NCBI RefSeq assembly: GCF_005490785.1
Contig: NZ_CP027295.1
Coordinates: 496,001 to 560,000 of the forward strand
From: Brachybacterium sp. SGAir0954
GTDB lineage: Bacteria > Actinomycetota > Actinomycetes > Actinomycetales > Dermabacteraceae
DNA: 64,000 nucleotides
Direction of reading: 5' to 3'
A model generated the notes under the pieces. That model saw only the letters and a program-made list of their open reading frames with translations, had not been told where the DNA came from and ran no database searches. Each line of letters opens with the position of its first letter. The first letter of the stretch is position 1. This document shows, piece after piece, positions 40,295 to 48,859 of this stretch. A program made the position numbers and the translations under genes.

Positions 40295-41188
40295 TCAGCG
40301 GATCATGGCGACGGAGGCGGCCACGGCCGCGTTGACGTCGTCGTCCGCCGGGTAGAGGAGGGTGCGGCCCACCACGAGGCCGCGCACGTTGGGGCGGTCC
40401 AGCGCGCGCTTCCAGGTCGCGCGGAGGGTCGCGGGGTCGTCCTGCGCGGGGTCGCCGCCCAGGATGAGGGTGGGCAGCGTGGTCGCGTCCATGACGCGCT
40501 CCATGTCGTCCACCGCGGGCAGCTTGAGCCACGTGTAGGCGCTCGTCGCGCCGAGGCCCTGGGCCACGTGGATCGAGCGGATCACGGCCTCCGGGGAGAG
40601 GTCGTTGACGACCTTCGTGCCGGGGCCGCCGGGCCGTGAGGACCAGAACGGCTCGACCATGGCGATGAGCTCGTGGCGGGCGAGGTCGGTGACGCCCTGC
40701 GCGGTCGCCTCGAGGATGAAGGAGGTGCGGTCGTCCTGCAGGTCGATGCGGGTGAGCATCTTGCCGCCGTCGAAGCCGGAGGCCTTGATCGACGCCGCGT
40801 CGTAGGCGGTGAAGCGGTCCTCGATCTCCCACGAGCCGCCCTGGAGGCCGCCGCGGTTCATCGAGGCGAAGACGATCTTGTCCTCGAGGGCGCCGAGCAG
40901 CAGGAGGTCCTCGAGGACGTCGGCCGTGCCGAGCACGCCGTCCACGCCGGGCACGGCGAGCGCCTCCCGCATGCGGTCGAGCATCTCGGTGCGCGAGGCC
41001 ATGGCGGTGGGCCGCGAGCCGACGCCGAGGGCGCCGCGGGCGGGGTGGTCGGCCGCGATGATCATCATCGTGCCGTCCGTGTCCGCGACGGTGCGGCGGG
41101 AGCGGGAGGCGGCGAGCCGCGCGATCCGCGCCGGGTCTTCGATGCGGATGCGGGTGACGTCCTCGTAGGAGGTCGCGAACTCGCTCAT
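40295..41188 (-). CDS. Cgl0159-family TIM-barrel aldolase (candidate DKGP aldolase)
   Basis: A 297-aa (beta/alpha)8 protein of the Cgl0159 family found in actinobacterial inositol operons. Visible features are GTMMIIAADHPARGALGVG, FASMNRGGLQGGSWEIEDRF, ASGFDGGKMLTRIDLQDDRT (Lys of the aldolase-like barrel) and LPTLILGGDPAQDDPATLRA. No separate iolJ is present, so this protein is the best candidate to split 2-deoxy-5-keto-gluconate 6-phosphate into DHAP and malonate semialdehyde. The ATG overlaps the iolC stop. The family is established; the exact reaction is inferred from gap filling. Confidence 0.8.
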   Translation of the reverse strand: MSEFATSYEDVTRIRIEDPARIARLAASRSRRTVADTDGTMMIIAADHPARGALGVGSRPTAMASRTEMLDRMREALAVPGVDGVLGTADVLEDLLLLGALEDKIVFASMNRGGLQGGSWEIEDRFTAYDAASIKASGFDGGKMLTRIDLQDDRTSFILEATAQGVTDLARHELIAMVEPFWSSRPGGPGTKVVNDLSPEAVIRSIHVAQGLGATSAYTWLKLPAVDDMERVMDATTLPTLILGGDPAQDDPATLRATWKRALDRPNVRGLVVGRTLLYPADDDVNAAVAASVAMIR

Positions 41189-42204
41189 GCGCGGGCCTCC
41201 TGGCCGGTGCCGCGGGAGCGCAGCGCGGAGAGCATCTGCTCGACCGTCTGCCCCTGGTTGGGGTCGCCGCCCGCGAGGAGCGTGTCGATCTCCTCGGTGG
41301 TGGGCATGGCGGTCGAGCACTCGAGGCGGCTCGTGACGATCGCCCCGGCCGCGTTGCAGCGGGTGAGGGTCTCCTCGAGGGACTGCCCGGTGAGCAGCCC
41401 GTGGCAGAGGGAGCCGCCGAAGCTGTCCCCCGCGCCGAGGCCGTTGATGACCTGGATGAGGTTGGGGGCGACCTCGACGCGCTCGTCACGGGTCTTGCCG
41501 AGCACGCCGCGCGGGCCCTGCTTGACGATCGCGATCTCGACGCCGGCCTCGAGCAGGGCATCGGCCGCGCGCTCGGGCTCGGTCTCGCCGACGGCGACCT
41601 CGCACTCCTCCTTGTTGCCGACGGCGACGGTCGCGTGCTGGAGGGCCTCGCGGTACTGCTCACGGGCCTCCCGGACCGAGTCCCAGAACATGGGGCGGTA
41701 GTCGAGGTCGAAGACGGTGTGGGTGGTGCGGCCGCGGGCCTGCAGGGCCGCGTGATGGGCGCTGCGGCTGGGCTCCTCGGAGAGGCCGGTGCCGGAGAAC
41801 CAGAACAGGGGGACCTCGCGGATCGCCTCGAGGTCGAGGTGCTCGGGGGCGATCTGCAGGTCCGGGGCGCTGGGCCTGCGGTAGAAGTACAGCGGGAAGT
41901 CGTCCGGCGGGAAGATCTCGCACAGGGTGATGGGGGTGTTCAGCTCCCCGTTCGGGACGACGAAGCGGCCGGAGACGCCGAGGCGCTCCATCTCCTGGAC
42001 CACGTAGCGGCCGAAGGGGTCCTCCCCCACGCCGGTGATGACGGCGGGGCGGTGGCCCAGGCGCGCGGCGGCGACGGCGACGTTCGTGGGGCTGCCGCCC
42101 AGGAACTTGCCGAAGCTGCTGATGTCCTCGAGTCCCTTGTCGATCTCGAGCGGGTAGAGGTCCACGCCGCTGCGACCGACGGTGATGATGTCGAGCTCTG
42201 CCAT
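41185..42204 (-). CDS. iolC: 5-dehydro-2-deoxygluconokinase
   Basis: A 339-aa PfkB-family sugar kinase phosphorylating 2-deoxy-5-keto-gluconate at C6. Motifs are DIITVGRSGVDLYPLE at the start, the PfkB signature around FLGGSPTNVAVAAARLG (residues 34-50) and NGLGAGDSFGGSLCHGLL with the catalytic Asp about D260. ATG 42204 is preferred to 42231 because GGAGGA lies eight bases upstream. It is the first gene of the leftward inositol operon and ends in an ATGA overlap with the aldolase gene. Confidence 0.93.
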   Translation of the reverse strand: MAELDIITVGRSGVDLYPLEIDKGLEDISSFGKFLGGSPTNVAVAAARLGHRPAVITGVGEDPFGRYVVQEMERLGVSGRFVVPNGELNTPITLCEIFPPDDFPLYFYRRPSAPDLQIAPEHLDLEAIREVPLFWFSGTGLSEEPSRSAHHAALQARGRTTHTVFDLDYRPMFWDSVREAREQYREALQHATVAVGNKEECEVAVGETEPERAADALLEAGVEIAIVKQGPRGVLGKTRDERVEVAPNLIQVINGLGAGDSFGGSLCHGLLTGQSLEETLTRCNAAGAIVTSRLECSTAMPTTEEIDTLLAGGDPNQGQTVEQMLSALRSRGTGQEARA

Positions 42205-42299
42205 GGGGATCTGTTCCTCCAGGTCCTGCATCGTTGCGGGCGGGGCGCCGGCGGCTCGGCCGACGTCCCTGTCGGATCATCCTCGCACCGCCGCTGCCA

Positions 42300-42313
42300 T
42301 TTGTACATACAAA
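42300..42313. promoter_or_regulatory. Operator candidate upstream of the iolC operon
   Basis: TTTGTACATACAAA is an inverted repeat with perfect six-base arms and a two-base centre, 96 bases upstream of the iolC ATG and 22 bases before the end of the tautomerase gene. On the minus strand a TAGACA -35-like element lies upstream of it. The AT-rich palindrome stands out from its GC-rich surroundings and is a plausible GntR site. Confidence 0.6.
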
Positions 42314-42335
42314 GTCGGAGATTGTTCGGCGGTGT

Positions 42336-42728
42336 CTAGGTAAGCTCGCCGGTGAGGAACTGCGCGCGGCCGTGGCCGAAGGACCAGTCCTCCCGCGCGT
42401 TCTCCACGACGGAGACCACGAGGTCCTCGGGACGCACGAGCCCCGCGCCGCCGAGCCGCTCCGCGAGGGCCGCGTAGACCGCCTGCTTCTGCGCGGCCGA
42501 GCGCCCCTGATGGGTGATCTGCACGATCACGACGCCCTCGCCGCGGTCGATGCCGAGCCCCGTGTCCTCCGCGATGATCGCGCCCACGGGCAGCGTCTCG
42601 AGGATCTGGTAGCGGTCCCCGGGCGGGGCCGCGAAGTGCTCGAGCATGACCTCCTGAACGAGATCGGCCAGGCGGCGGGACTGCTCGGGCGTGCGCACGG
42701 CCTGCTGCGTGATCCGGACGAGCGGCAT
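42336..42728 (-). CDS. Tautomerase family protein
   Basis: A 130-aa protein starting MPLVRI, so Pro2 becomes the N-terminal catalytic base after Met removal. The pattern RQQAV-like QQAVRTPEQSRRLADLVQEV, DRYQILETLPVGAI, GVVIVQITHQGRSAAQKQAVY and the end ENAREDWSFGHGRAQF match the Tautomerase_2 family. The first base of its ATG is the last base of the upstream stop (TGATG), a one-base overlap that indicates translational coupling with the TIM-barrel gene. It may interconvert keto/enol forms of an inosose-derived acid. Confidence 0.88.
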   Translation of the reverse strand: MPLVRITQQAVRTPEQSRRLADLVQEVMLEHFAAPPGDRYQILETLPVGAIIAEDTGLGIDRGEGVVIVQITHQGRSAAQKQAVYAALAERLGGAGLVRPEDLVVSVVENAREDWSFGHGRAQFLTGELT

Positions 42729-43732
42729 CACAGCCCCGCTTCCCGGGCCGCGGCGAGCAGGGCGCCGGCGCCGCGCTCGAGACCCTCGACGCGGTCGAAC
42801 GCCGCGTCCTCGTGCTCGATGTTGATCGCGAGGTCCGGGTCCACCGCGGCGAGCGTCCGGAGGACGCCGGCCCAGTAGTCCACGTCGTGGCCCTCGCCGA
42901 TCGCGACGAAGCGCCACGCCGGATCCTCGGGCCAGGTCGAGCAGAAATGGCCCACGCCCGTGGGCGTGCGCGCCGCCGGGTCCTCCGGCACCGGGCCGAA
43001 GGCCGGGTCGAGCACGCCGCGCACGGCCGCCCCGGGCAGCACCGCCGTGTCCTTCGCGTGCACGTGCGTGATGTGCGAGCCCAGGCGCTCGATGCAGGCC
43101 ACGGGGTCCATCTGCTGCCAGAAGAGGTGGCTGGGGTCGAGGTTCACGCCGAGGTGCGTGGGCTCCACGCGGTCCAGCAGCTGCTCGAAGCTCAGCGGCG
43201 TGAACACGAGGTTCCGCGGGTGCATCTCGAGGGCCACGCGCACGTCCCGCTCCCGGGCCAGCGCGTCGATCTCCTTCCAGAAGGGCACGGCGACCGACCA
43301 CTGGTACTCGAGCACCTCGAGGTCGATCCCGTTCCACGGGTTCACGACCCAGCTGGGGTAGCGGGCGCCCGGGTCCGAGCCCGGGGTGCCGGACATGGCG
43401 ACCACGTCCCGCACCCCCAGCTCCCCCGCGAGCTCGATCGTGCGCCGCAGGTCGTGGGCGTGGGGCACGCCCTCGGTGGGCAGCGGGGAGAGCGGGTTGC
43501 CGGAGACGGTGAGCCCGTTCAGCGTCATGCCGCGGCCCTCGAACTGGGCGAGCAGCTCGCGCCGGGCGCGGTCGCTCGCGAGCAGCGCGTCCACGTGCGC
43601 GTGCGGCGAGGGGATGAAGCCGCCGGTGTTGATCTCCGCGCCGGTGAGGCCCGCGCCCGCGAGCACGTCGAGGGCCTCGGGGAGGGTGCGGTCCTGCAGG
43701 CAGGCGGTGTAGGCGCCGAAGGTGAAGCTCAT
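42728..43732 (-). CDS. Sugar phosphate isomerase/epimerase (AP-endonuclease-2-like TIM barrel)
   Basis: A 334-aa Xyl-isomerase-like TIM barrel. The start is FGAYTACLQDRTLPEALDVL; metal-binding stretches are VALEMHPRNLVFTP (Glu), LGVNLDPSHLFWQQ (Asp/His) and THVHAKDT (His), with INIEHEDAAFD (Glu) near the end, all intact. Family members isomerise or epimerise keto-sugars, including inososes (IolI, IolE). GAGAGGAG precedes the ATG. It lies between a Gfo/Idh/MocA enzyme and a tautomerase, so the three genes may form a side branch for another inositol isomer. Confidence 0.88.
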   Translation of the reverse strand: MSFTFGAYTACLQDRTLPEALDVLAGAGLTGAEINTGGFIPSPHAHVDALLASDRARRELLAQFEGRGMTLNGLTVSGNPLSPLPTEGVPHAHDLRRTIELAGELGVRDVVAMSGTPGSDPGARYPSWVVNPWNGIDLEVLEYQWSVAVPFWKEIDALARERDVRVALEMHPRNLVFTPLSFEQLLDRVEPTHLGVNLDPSHLFWQQMDPVACIERLGSHITHVHAKDTAVLPGAAVRGVLDPAFGPVPEDPAARTPTGVGHFCSTWPEDPAWRFVAIGEGHDVDYWAGVLRTLAAVDPDLAINIEHEDAAFDRVEGLERGAGALLAAAREAGL

Positions 43733-43757
43733 GATGCTCTCCTCTCGGGGGGACGGG

Positions 43758-44951
43758 TCAGTCGATCGCGACGGCCGCGCCGCCGGCCGCGGCGGAGTCC
43801 GCGACCGCGCCGAGGATCCGCATCTGGCGGTAGCCGTGCTCGAAGCTCGCGCAGGGCGGCAGCGCCCCGTCGGTGATGCCCGCGACCTGCTGCAGGAAGG
43901 CGTGCGCCTGGTAGGTGAACTGCTCGATCTGGTTCAGGCCCACGCCGCCGAAGGCCATCGAGGAGCCGTTCGCGAAGTAGGGGAAGGAGGGGTTCACGAG
44001 CACCTGGCGCAGCCCGCCGAGGCCCTCCGGGGAGGAGGAGTCCGCGAGCTGGATCTCGCCCGTGCGGTCGAGCGACCAGGTGGCCGTGCCGCCCGTGCCG
44101 AGCACCGCGAGGTTCTTGTAGTTGGGCAGGCCGTGGGCCACGCGGGAGAGGGAGAAGGTGCCGGCGGCGCCGGAGGCGAAGCGCGCGGTGAAGGTCGCCA
44201 TGTCGTCGTTCTCGACCTCCTCCTTGGGGGCGTCGGCCGCCGCGGCGACCCCGCGGCCGCCCGCGACGGCGCCGCCCGCGACGGGGCGCTCGGCGATCGT
44301 GCGCACGAGCTGCGCGCCGGAGACCTCGACGACGGGGCCCATGATGAGCTCGGCCGAGTCCACGAGGTGGGAGCCGACGTCGCCGAGGGCGCCGGTGCCC
44401 ATGGGGCCCTTGTAGCGCCAGGCCATGGGCACGTTCGGATCCGCGCCGTAGTCGCACCAGTAACGGGCGTCGAGGTGGGAGAGCTCGCCGAGCGCGCCCT
44501 CCTGGGCGAGCTGCGCGAGCTTCGCGATCCCGGCGTTGCGGCGGAAGGTGTAGCCCGTCGCGAGCACGAGCTCGGGGTGCGCCCGCTGGAGGGCGGCCAT
44601 GGCGGCGGCGTCCTCGAGGGTCCCGGCGAGCGGCTTCTCGCACAGCACGTGCTTGCCGGCCGCGGCCATGGCCTCGGCGATCTCGCGGTGCAGGGCGTTG
44701 CCGACGACGATCGAGACCACGTCGATCGAGTCGTCCTCGGCGACGGCGCGCCAGTCGCCCACGGCGTTCTCGTAGCCGTAGCGGGCGGCGGCGTCCTCGG
44801 CGAAGGGCAGGTGGGCGTCCGCGATGGTCGCGAGGCGCACGGGCGGCAGGCCCAGGTCGTAGACGGTGCCGGCCTGGCGCCAGGCGTTGGCGTGGGTGCG
44901 GCCGGCCATGCCGGCCCCGATCACGGCGACGGAGAGGGGTGCGGTCGTCAT
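43758..44951 (-). CDS. Gfo/Idh/MocA-family oxidoreductase in the inositol cluster
   Basis: A 397-aa dehydrogenase-type protein. It has VAVIGAGMAGRTHANAWRQAG, HVLCEKPLAGTLEDA and the substrate loop TGALGDVGSHLVDSAELIMGP with the conserved DxGSH. An Ala/Gly-rich insert (AGGAVAGGRGVAAAADAPK) lies between residues about 240 and 260. ATG 44951 has AGGAG upstream and is chosen over a codon at 44996. It is divergent from iolD. It is closer in layout to the enzyme at 21349 (long form, about 400 aa) than to iolG, so it may use a substituted or different inositol. Confidence 0.88.
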   Translation of the reverse strand: MTTAPLSVAVIGAGMAGRTHANAWRQAGTVYDLGLPPVRLATIADAHLPFAEDAAARYGYENAVGDWRAVAEDDSIDVVSIVVGNALHREIAEAMAAAGKHVLCEKPLAGTLEDAAAMAALQRAHPELVLATGYTFRRNAGIAKLAQLAQEGALGELSHLDARYWCDYGADPNVPMAWRYKGPMGTGALGDVGSHLVDSAELIMGPVVEVSGAQLVRTIAERPVAGGAVAGGRGVAAAADAPKEEVENDDMATFTARFASGAAGTFSLSRVAHGLPNYKNLAVLGTGGTATWSLDRTGEIQLADSSSPEGLGGLRQVLVNPSFPYFANGSSMAFGGVGLNQIEQFTYQAHAFLQQVAGITDGALPPCASFEHGYRQMRILGAVADSAAAGGAAVAID

Positions 44952-44976
44952 CGAGAGCTCCTGTCGGAGGGGGGAA

Positions 44977-45121
44977 TTTGTCAGCACAGTGCGCAAGCGT
45001 CATTGCTGGTTTGTTCTGTCGATACGGCGGATCGACCCTGACGAACGGGGACGCTAGCACGCGGTCCACGGCCCGTGGAAGGCCTTGGACACCCCCGTTT
45101 GGTGCCGCATGTTCTGACAAA
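44977..45121. promoter_or_regulatory. Widely spaced operator half-sites in the divergent iolD region
   Basis: TTTGTCAG (44977-44984) and CTGACAAA (45114-45121) are exact reverse complements 129 bases apart, each near the start of one divergent gene unit. A perfect palindrome CCACGGCCCGTGG (45066-45078) lies between them. The arrangement suits one regulator acting on both promoters, possibly by looping. Confidence 0.45.
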
Positions 45122-45124
45122 GTG

Positions 45125-45153
45125 TTGACAGCGGGGAGCGTGCTCGTCATGCT
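45125..45153 (+). promoter_or_regulatory. iolD operon promoter candidate
   Basis: TTGACA (45125-45130) is a consensus -35. CATGCT (45148-45153) follows after 17 bases as a weak -10. The start codon is 95 bases downstream. The -35 begins four bases after the CTGACAAA half-site, so a bound regulator would cover it. Confidence 0.5.
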
Positions 45154-45247
45154 GGTCCCCGTACGAACTCACCGTCGAGTCGCCCTGCCCGACGGTGCCA
45201 TCCCGAGGCCCGCTCCCCCGGAGCGCGGCCGGTCACCCGGAGGCAGC

Positions 45248-47167
45248 ATGAGCGTCCCCCGTCCTGCAGAGACCGCAGGCAGCGACACGATCCGGCTCAC
45301 CGTCGGCCAGGCCGTCGTCCGCTTCCTCGCCGCCCAGCACACCGAGCGCGACGGCATCCGGCAGCGCCTGATCCCCGGCACCTTCGGCATCTTCGGCCAC
45401 GGCAACGTCGCGGGCCTGGGCCAGGCGCTGCTGCAGAACGCCGTCGACCCCGCCGAGGGCGAGGCGGACATGCCCTACTACCAGGCCCGCAACGAGCAGA
45501 ACATGGTGCACACGGCCGTCGCCTACGCCCGCACCCGCAACCGCCAGCAGACCCTCGCCTGCACCGCCTCGATCGGCCCCGGCTCCACGAACATGGTCAC
45601 CGGCGCCGCGCTCGCCACGATCGACCGCATCCCCGTGCTGCTCCTGCCCAGCGACGTCTTCGCCAATCGCGCCGTGGACCCCGTGCTCCAGCAGCTCGAG
45701 GACGAGCGCGCCATGGACGTGACCGTCAACGACGCCTTCCGTCCCGTCTCGCGTTACTTCGACCGCATCTGGCGGCCCGAGCAGCTCATCCCCTCCCTGC
45801 TCGCCGCGATGCGCGTGCTCACCGACCCCGCCGAGACCGGCGCGGTGACGATCTGCCTCCCGCAGGACGTGCAGGCCGAGGCCCACGACTTCCCCGCCGC
45901 CCTGTTCCGCGAGCGCACCTGGCACGTGGGCCGTCCCGTCCCGGAGACCGCCGCCCTGCAGCGGGCGGCGGAGGCGATCCGCTCCGCCGAGCGCCCCGTC
46001 GTCATCGCCGGCGGCGGCGCGATCTACTCCGAGGCCTCCGCCGCCCTCGAGGCCTTCGCGGACGCCACCGGGATCCCGGTGCTCGACACCCAGGCCGGCA
46101 AGGGCGCGCTGAGCGCGGACCACCCGCTGTGCATCGGCGGCGTCGGCGCGACCGGCAACGACGCCGCCAACACGCTCGCCGCCGAGGCGGACCTCGTGAT
46201 CGGCGTCGGCACCCGCTACACCGACTTCACGACCGCCTCCCACACCGCCTTCCGGAACCCGGACGTGCGCTTCGTGAACCTCAACGTCAAGGCCTTCGAC
46301 GCCGCCAAGCACTCCGCCGAGATGGTCGTGGCCGACGCCCGCGCCGGGCTCGACGCGCTGCGCGAGGCGCTCCTGGGCTGGCAGGCCCCCGCCGAGCACG
46401 GCGAGCGCGCCCGCGCCCTGCGCGGCGAGTGGGAGGAGCTCGTCGCCCCCTGCTTCGCCCCGCACGACCAGGAGCTGCCCGCCCAGACCGAGATCTTCGG
46501 CGCGCTCAACGAGCTCATGGGCGACGAGGACGTGGTCATCAACGCGGCCGGCTCCATGCCCGGCGACCTGCAGGCCCTGTGGAAGGCCCGCTCCCCGAGG
46601 CAGTACCACCTCGAGTACGGCTACTCCTGCATGGGCTACGAGCTGCCCGCCTCCCTCGGCGTCAAGATGGCCGCGCCGGAGGCCGAGGTCGTCGCGATCA
46701 TCGGCGACGGCACCTTCCAGATGGCGCCGCAGGAGATCGCGACCATCGTCGCGGAGGATCTCAAGGTCATCCTCGTGATCCTCCAGAACCACGGCTGGTC
46801 CTCGATCGGCGCTCTCTCGGAGTCCCACGGCTCCCAGCGCTTCGGCACGAAGTACCGCATGCGCAGCGGCGAGAGCGGCCTGCTCGACGGGGACAAGCTC
46901 CCCTTCGACATCCCCGCGAACATCAGCTCCTACGGCCTCGAGGTCGCCGAGGTCAGCTCCACCGCCGACTTCCGCGACGCCTACCGCCGCGCCGAGGCCT
47001 CCGAGCACGCCACCGCGATCGTCGTCAACACCGACCTGTACGGCCCGCACCCGCCGGGCAGCGGGTGGTGGGACGTGCCCGTCTCCGCGACGAGCCGGCT
47101 CGAGTCCACCCAGGCGGCCCGCACCGAGTACGAGGCGGCCCTCGCGCCGCAGCGCCACTACCTCTGA
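45248..47167 (+). CDS. iolD: 3D-(3,5/4)-trihydroxycyclohexane-1,2-dione acylhydrolase
   Basis: A 639-aa thiamin-diphosphate enzyme that hydrolyses the diketone ring to 5-deoxy-glucuronate, the ring-opening step. The ThDP-activating Glu is E83 in QARNEQNMVHTA, and the Mg-ThDP motif starts GDGTFQM at G486 and ends near NHGWSSIG. IolD-specific stretches PGTFGIFGHGNVAGLGQAL and SAGSMPGDL-like NAAGSMPGDLQALWKARSP are present. ATG 45248 has GGAGG upstream; the frame is open upstream to 44939 but covers the promoter. It is the first gene of the rightward inositol operon. Confidence 0.95.
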   Translation: MSVPRPAETAGSDTIRLTVGQAVVRFLAAQHTERDGIRQRLIPGTFGIFGHGNVAGLGQALLQNAVDPAEGEADMPYYQARNEQNMVHTAVAYARTRNRQQTLACTASIGPGSTNMVTGAALATIDRIPVLLLPSDVFANRAVDPVLQQLEDERAMDVTVNDAFRPVSRYFDRIWRPEQLIPSLLAAMRVLTDPAETGAVTICLPQDVQAEAHDFPAALFRERTWHVGRPVPETAALQRAAEAIRSAERPVVIAGGGAIYSEASAALEAFADATGIPVLDTQAGKGALSADHPLCIGGVGATGNDAANTLAAEADLVIGVGTRYTDFTTASHTAFRNPDVRFVNLNVKAFDAAKHSAEMVVADARAGLDALREALLGWQAPAEHGERARALRGEWEELVAPCFAPHDQELPAQTEIFGALNELMGDEDVVINAAGSMPGDLQALWKARSPRQYHLEYGYSCMGYELPASLGVKMAAPEAEVVAIIGDGTFQMAPQEIATIVAEDLKVILVILQNHGWSSIGALSESHGSQRFGTKYRMRSGESGLLDGDKLPFDIPANISSYGLEVAEVSSTADFRDAYRRAEASEHATAIVVNTDLYGPHPPGSGWWDVPVSATSRLESTQAARTEYEAALAPQRHYL

Positions 47168-47181
47168 GGAGAGACAGAAGA

Positions 47182-48678
47182 ATGACCTACGACGTCCAGC
47201 ACTGGATCGCCGGCGCCGAGACGCCCGGCAGCGGCTCCACCCAGCCCATCCTGAACCCCGCGACCGGCGAGCAGGTGGGCACCCTCCACCTCGGCGACGC
47301 CTCCACCGTCGACCGCGCCGTCGAGGTCGCCGCCGCGTCCCAGCGGGAGTGGGCCCAGGTGTCGCTGTCCAAGCGCACCCAGATCCTCTACCGCATGCGC
47401 CAGCTCATGATCGAGCACACCGACGAGATCGCCGAGGTCATCACCCGCGAGCACGGCAAGACCGTCGCCGACGCGAAGGGCGAGATCGCCCGCGGCCTCG
47501 AGACCCTCGAGTTCGCCACCTCCATCACCCAGGACCTCAAGGGCGGCTTCTCCGAGAACGTCTCGAGCGGCGTGGACGCGCACACCATGCGCCAGCCGCT
47601 CGGCGTCGTCGCCGGCATCACGCCCTTCAACTTCCCCGCGATGGTGCCCTTCTGGATGCACCCCGTCGCGATCGCCACCGGCAACGCCTTCATCATCAAG
47701 CCCTCCGAGCGGGACCCCTCCGCCTCGGGCATCGTCGCCCGCCTCTACCAGGAGGCCGGCCTGCCCGACGGCGTCTTCCAGGTGGTCCAGGGCGGCAAGG
47801 AGGTCGTCGACGCGCTGTGCGCCCACGACGGCATCGCCGCCGTGAGCTTCGTCGGCTCCACCCCGATCGCCAGGCACGTCCACCAGGCCGCCTCGGCGAC
47901 CGGCAAGCGGGTCCAGGCCCTGGGCGGCGCGAACAACCACGCCGTCGTCATGCCGGACGCGAACATCGAGTTCGCCGCCGCGCAGATCGCCTCGGGCGCC
48001 TTCGGCTCCGCGGGCGAGCGCTGCATGGCCGTGCCGGTCGCCGTGACCGTCGGCGACGTCCACGAGCGGTTCCTCGAGGCGATCGCGGCCGAGGCGAGGA
48101 AGCTCCGCGTCGGCCCCGGCTCCGACCCCGAGACCGACATGCCGCCCGTCATCACCGCCGACGCGAAGGCCCGCGTGCTCCGCATGACCGACGAGGCCGA
48201 GCAGGCCGGTGGGCGGGTCGTCGTCGACGGCCGCGGCCTCGTCGTCGAGGGCTTCGAGAACGGCAACTTCGTGGGGCCGACGGTCATCACTGACCTCGAC
48301 GCCACGCACCCGACCTACACCGACGAGGTGTTCGGGCCGCTGCTCGTGGTCATGCACGTCGACAACTTCGACGAGGCGGTCGCGCTCGTGAACTCCTCGC
48401 CCTTCGGCAACGGCACCGCGATCTTCACCGACTCCGGCCACTACGCGCGCCGCTACCAGGAGGAGGTCCAGGTGGGCATGATCGGCGTGAACGTGCCGAT
48501 CCCGACCCCGGTGGGCTACTACTCCTTCGGCGGTTGGAAGGACTCGCTGTTCGGCGAGCACCACGCGCACGGCCCCGAGGCCGTCGGCTTCTACACCCGC
48601 CAGAAGGCGATCACGACGCGCTGGCCCGCGCAGAACGAGACCGTCGAGAGCTCCATGAGCTTCCCGACCCACGACTGA
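47182..48678 (+). CDS. iolA: Methylmalonate/malonate-semialdehyde dehydrogenase (acylating)
   Basis: A 498-aa CoA-acylating aldehyde dehydrogenase converting malonate semialdehyde to acetyl-CoA and CO2, the last step of the inositol pathway; relatives also act in valine breakdown (mmsA). Motifs are GITPFNFPAMVPFWMHPVAI, KPSERDPSAS, FVGSTPIARHV and the catalytic Cys C281 in SAGERCMAV. The C-terminal FGGWKDSLFGEHHAHGPEAV is specific for this subgroup. GAGGAG precedes the ATG, 14 bases after the iolD stop. Confidence 0.94.
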   Translation: MTYDVQHWIAGAETPGSGSTQPILNPATGEQVGTLHLGDASTVDRAVEVAAASQREWAQVSLSKRTQILYRMRQLMIEHTDEIAEVITREHGKTVADAKGEIARGLETLEFATSITQDLKGGFSENVSSGVDAHTMRQPLGVVAGITPFNFPAMVPFWMHPVAIATGNAFIIKPSERDPSASGIVARLYQEAGLPDGVFQVVQGGKEVVDALCAHDGIAAVSFVGSTPIARHVHQAASATGKRVQALGGANNHAVVMPDANIEFAAAQIASGAFGSAGERCMAVPVAVTVGDVHERFLEAIAAEARKLRVGPGSDPETDMPPVITADAKARVLRMTDEAEQAGGRVVVDGRGLVVEGFENGNFVGPTVITDLDATHPTYTDEVFGPLLVVMHVDNFDEAVALVNSSPFGNGTAIFTDSGHYARRYQEEVQVGMIGVNVPIPTPVGYYSFGGWKDSLFGEHHAHGPEAVGFYTRQKAITTRWPAQNETVESSMSFPTHD

Positions 48679-48743
48679 GCCGGGCGGGCGGCGCGCGCTC
48701 CGTGCCGCCCGTCGGCCCCGGCCCGCTCCCCGCTCCCCGCGAA

Positions 48744-48792
48744 GGTCCGATTCCGTTCCAGATCCCGCCCCGGAGTGGAACGGAATCGGACC
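48744..48792. repeat. 17-bp perfect inverted repeat between iolA and iolE
   Basis: GGTCCGATTCCGTTCCA (48744-48760) and its exact complement (48776-48792) flank a 15-base loop. The resulting RNA hairpin would be very stable. There is no T-tract. It sits inside the rightward inositol operon, 66 bases after iolA and 67 bases before iolE, so it could partly terminate, protect the upstream message or be a protein-binding site. Confidence 0.75.
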
Positions 48793-48859
48793 ATCCGCGA
48801 GGGGCGGGCCGGGACCGCCAGCAGCAGCCACGACCTCCGCATCGAAGGAGATGCCCCAG

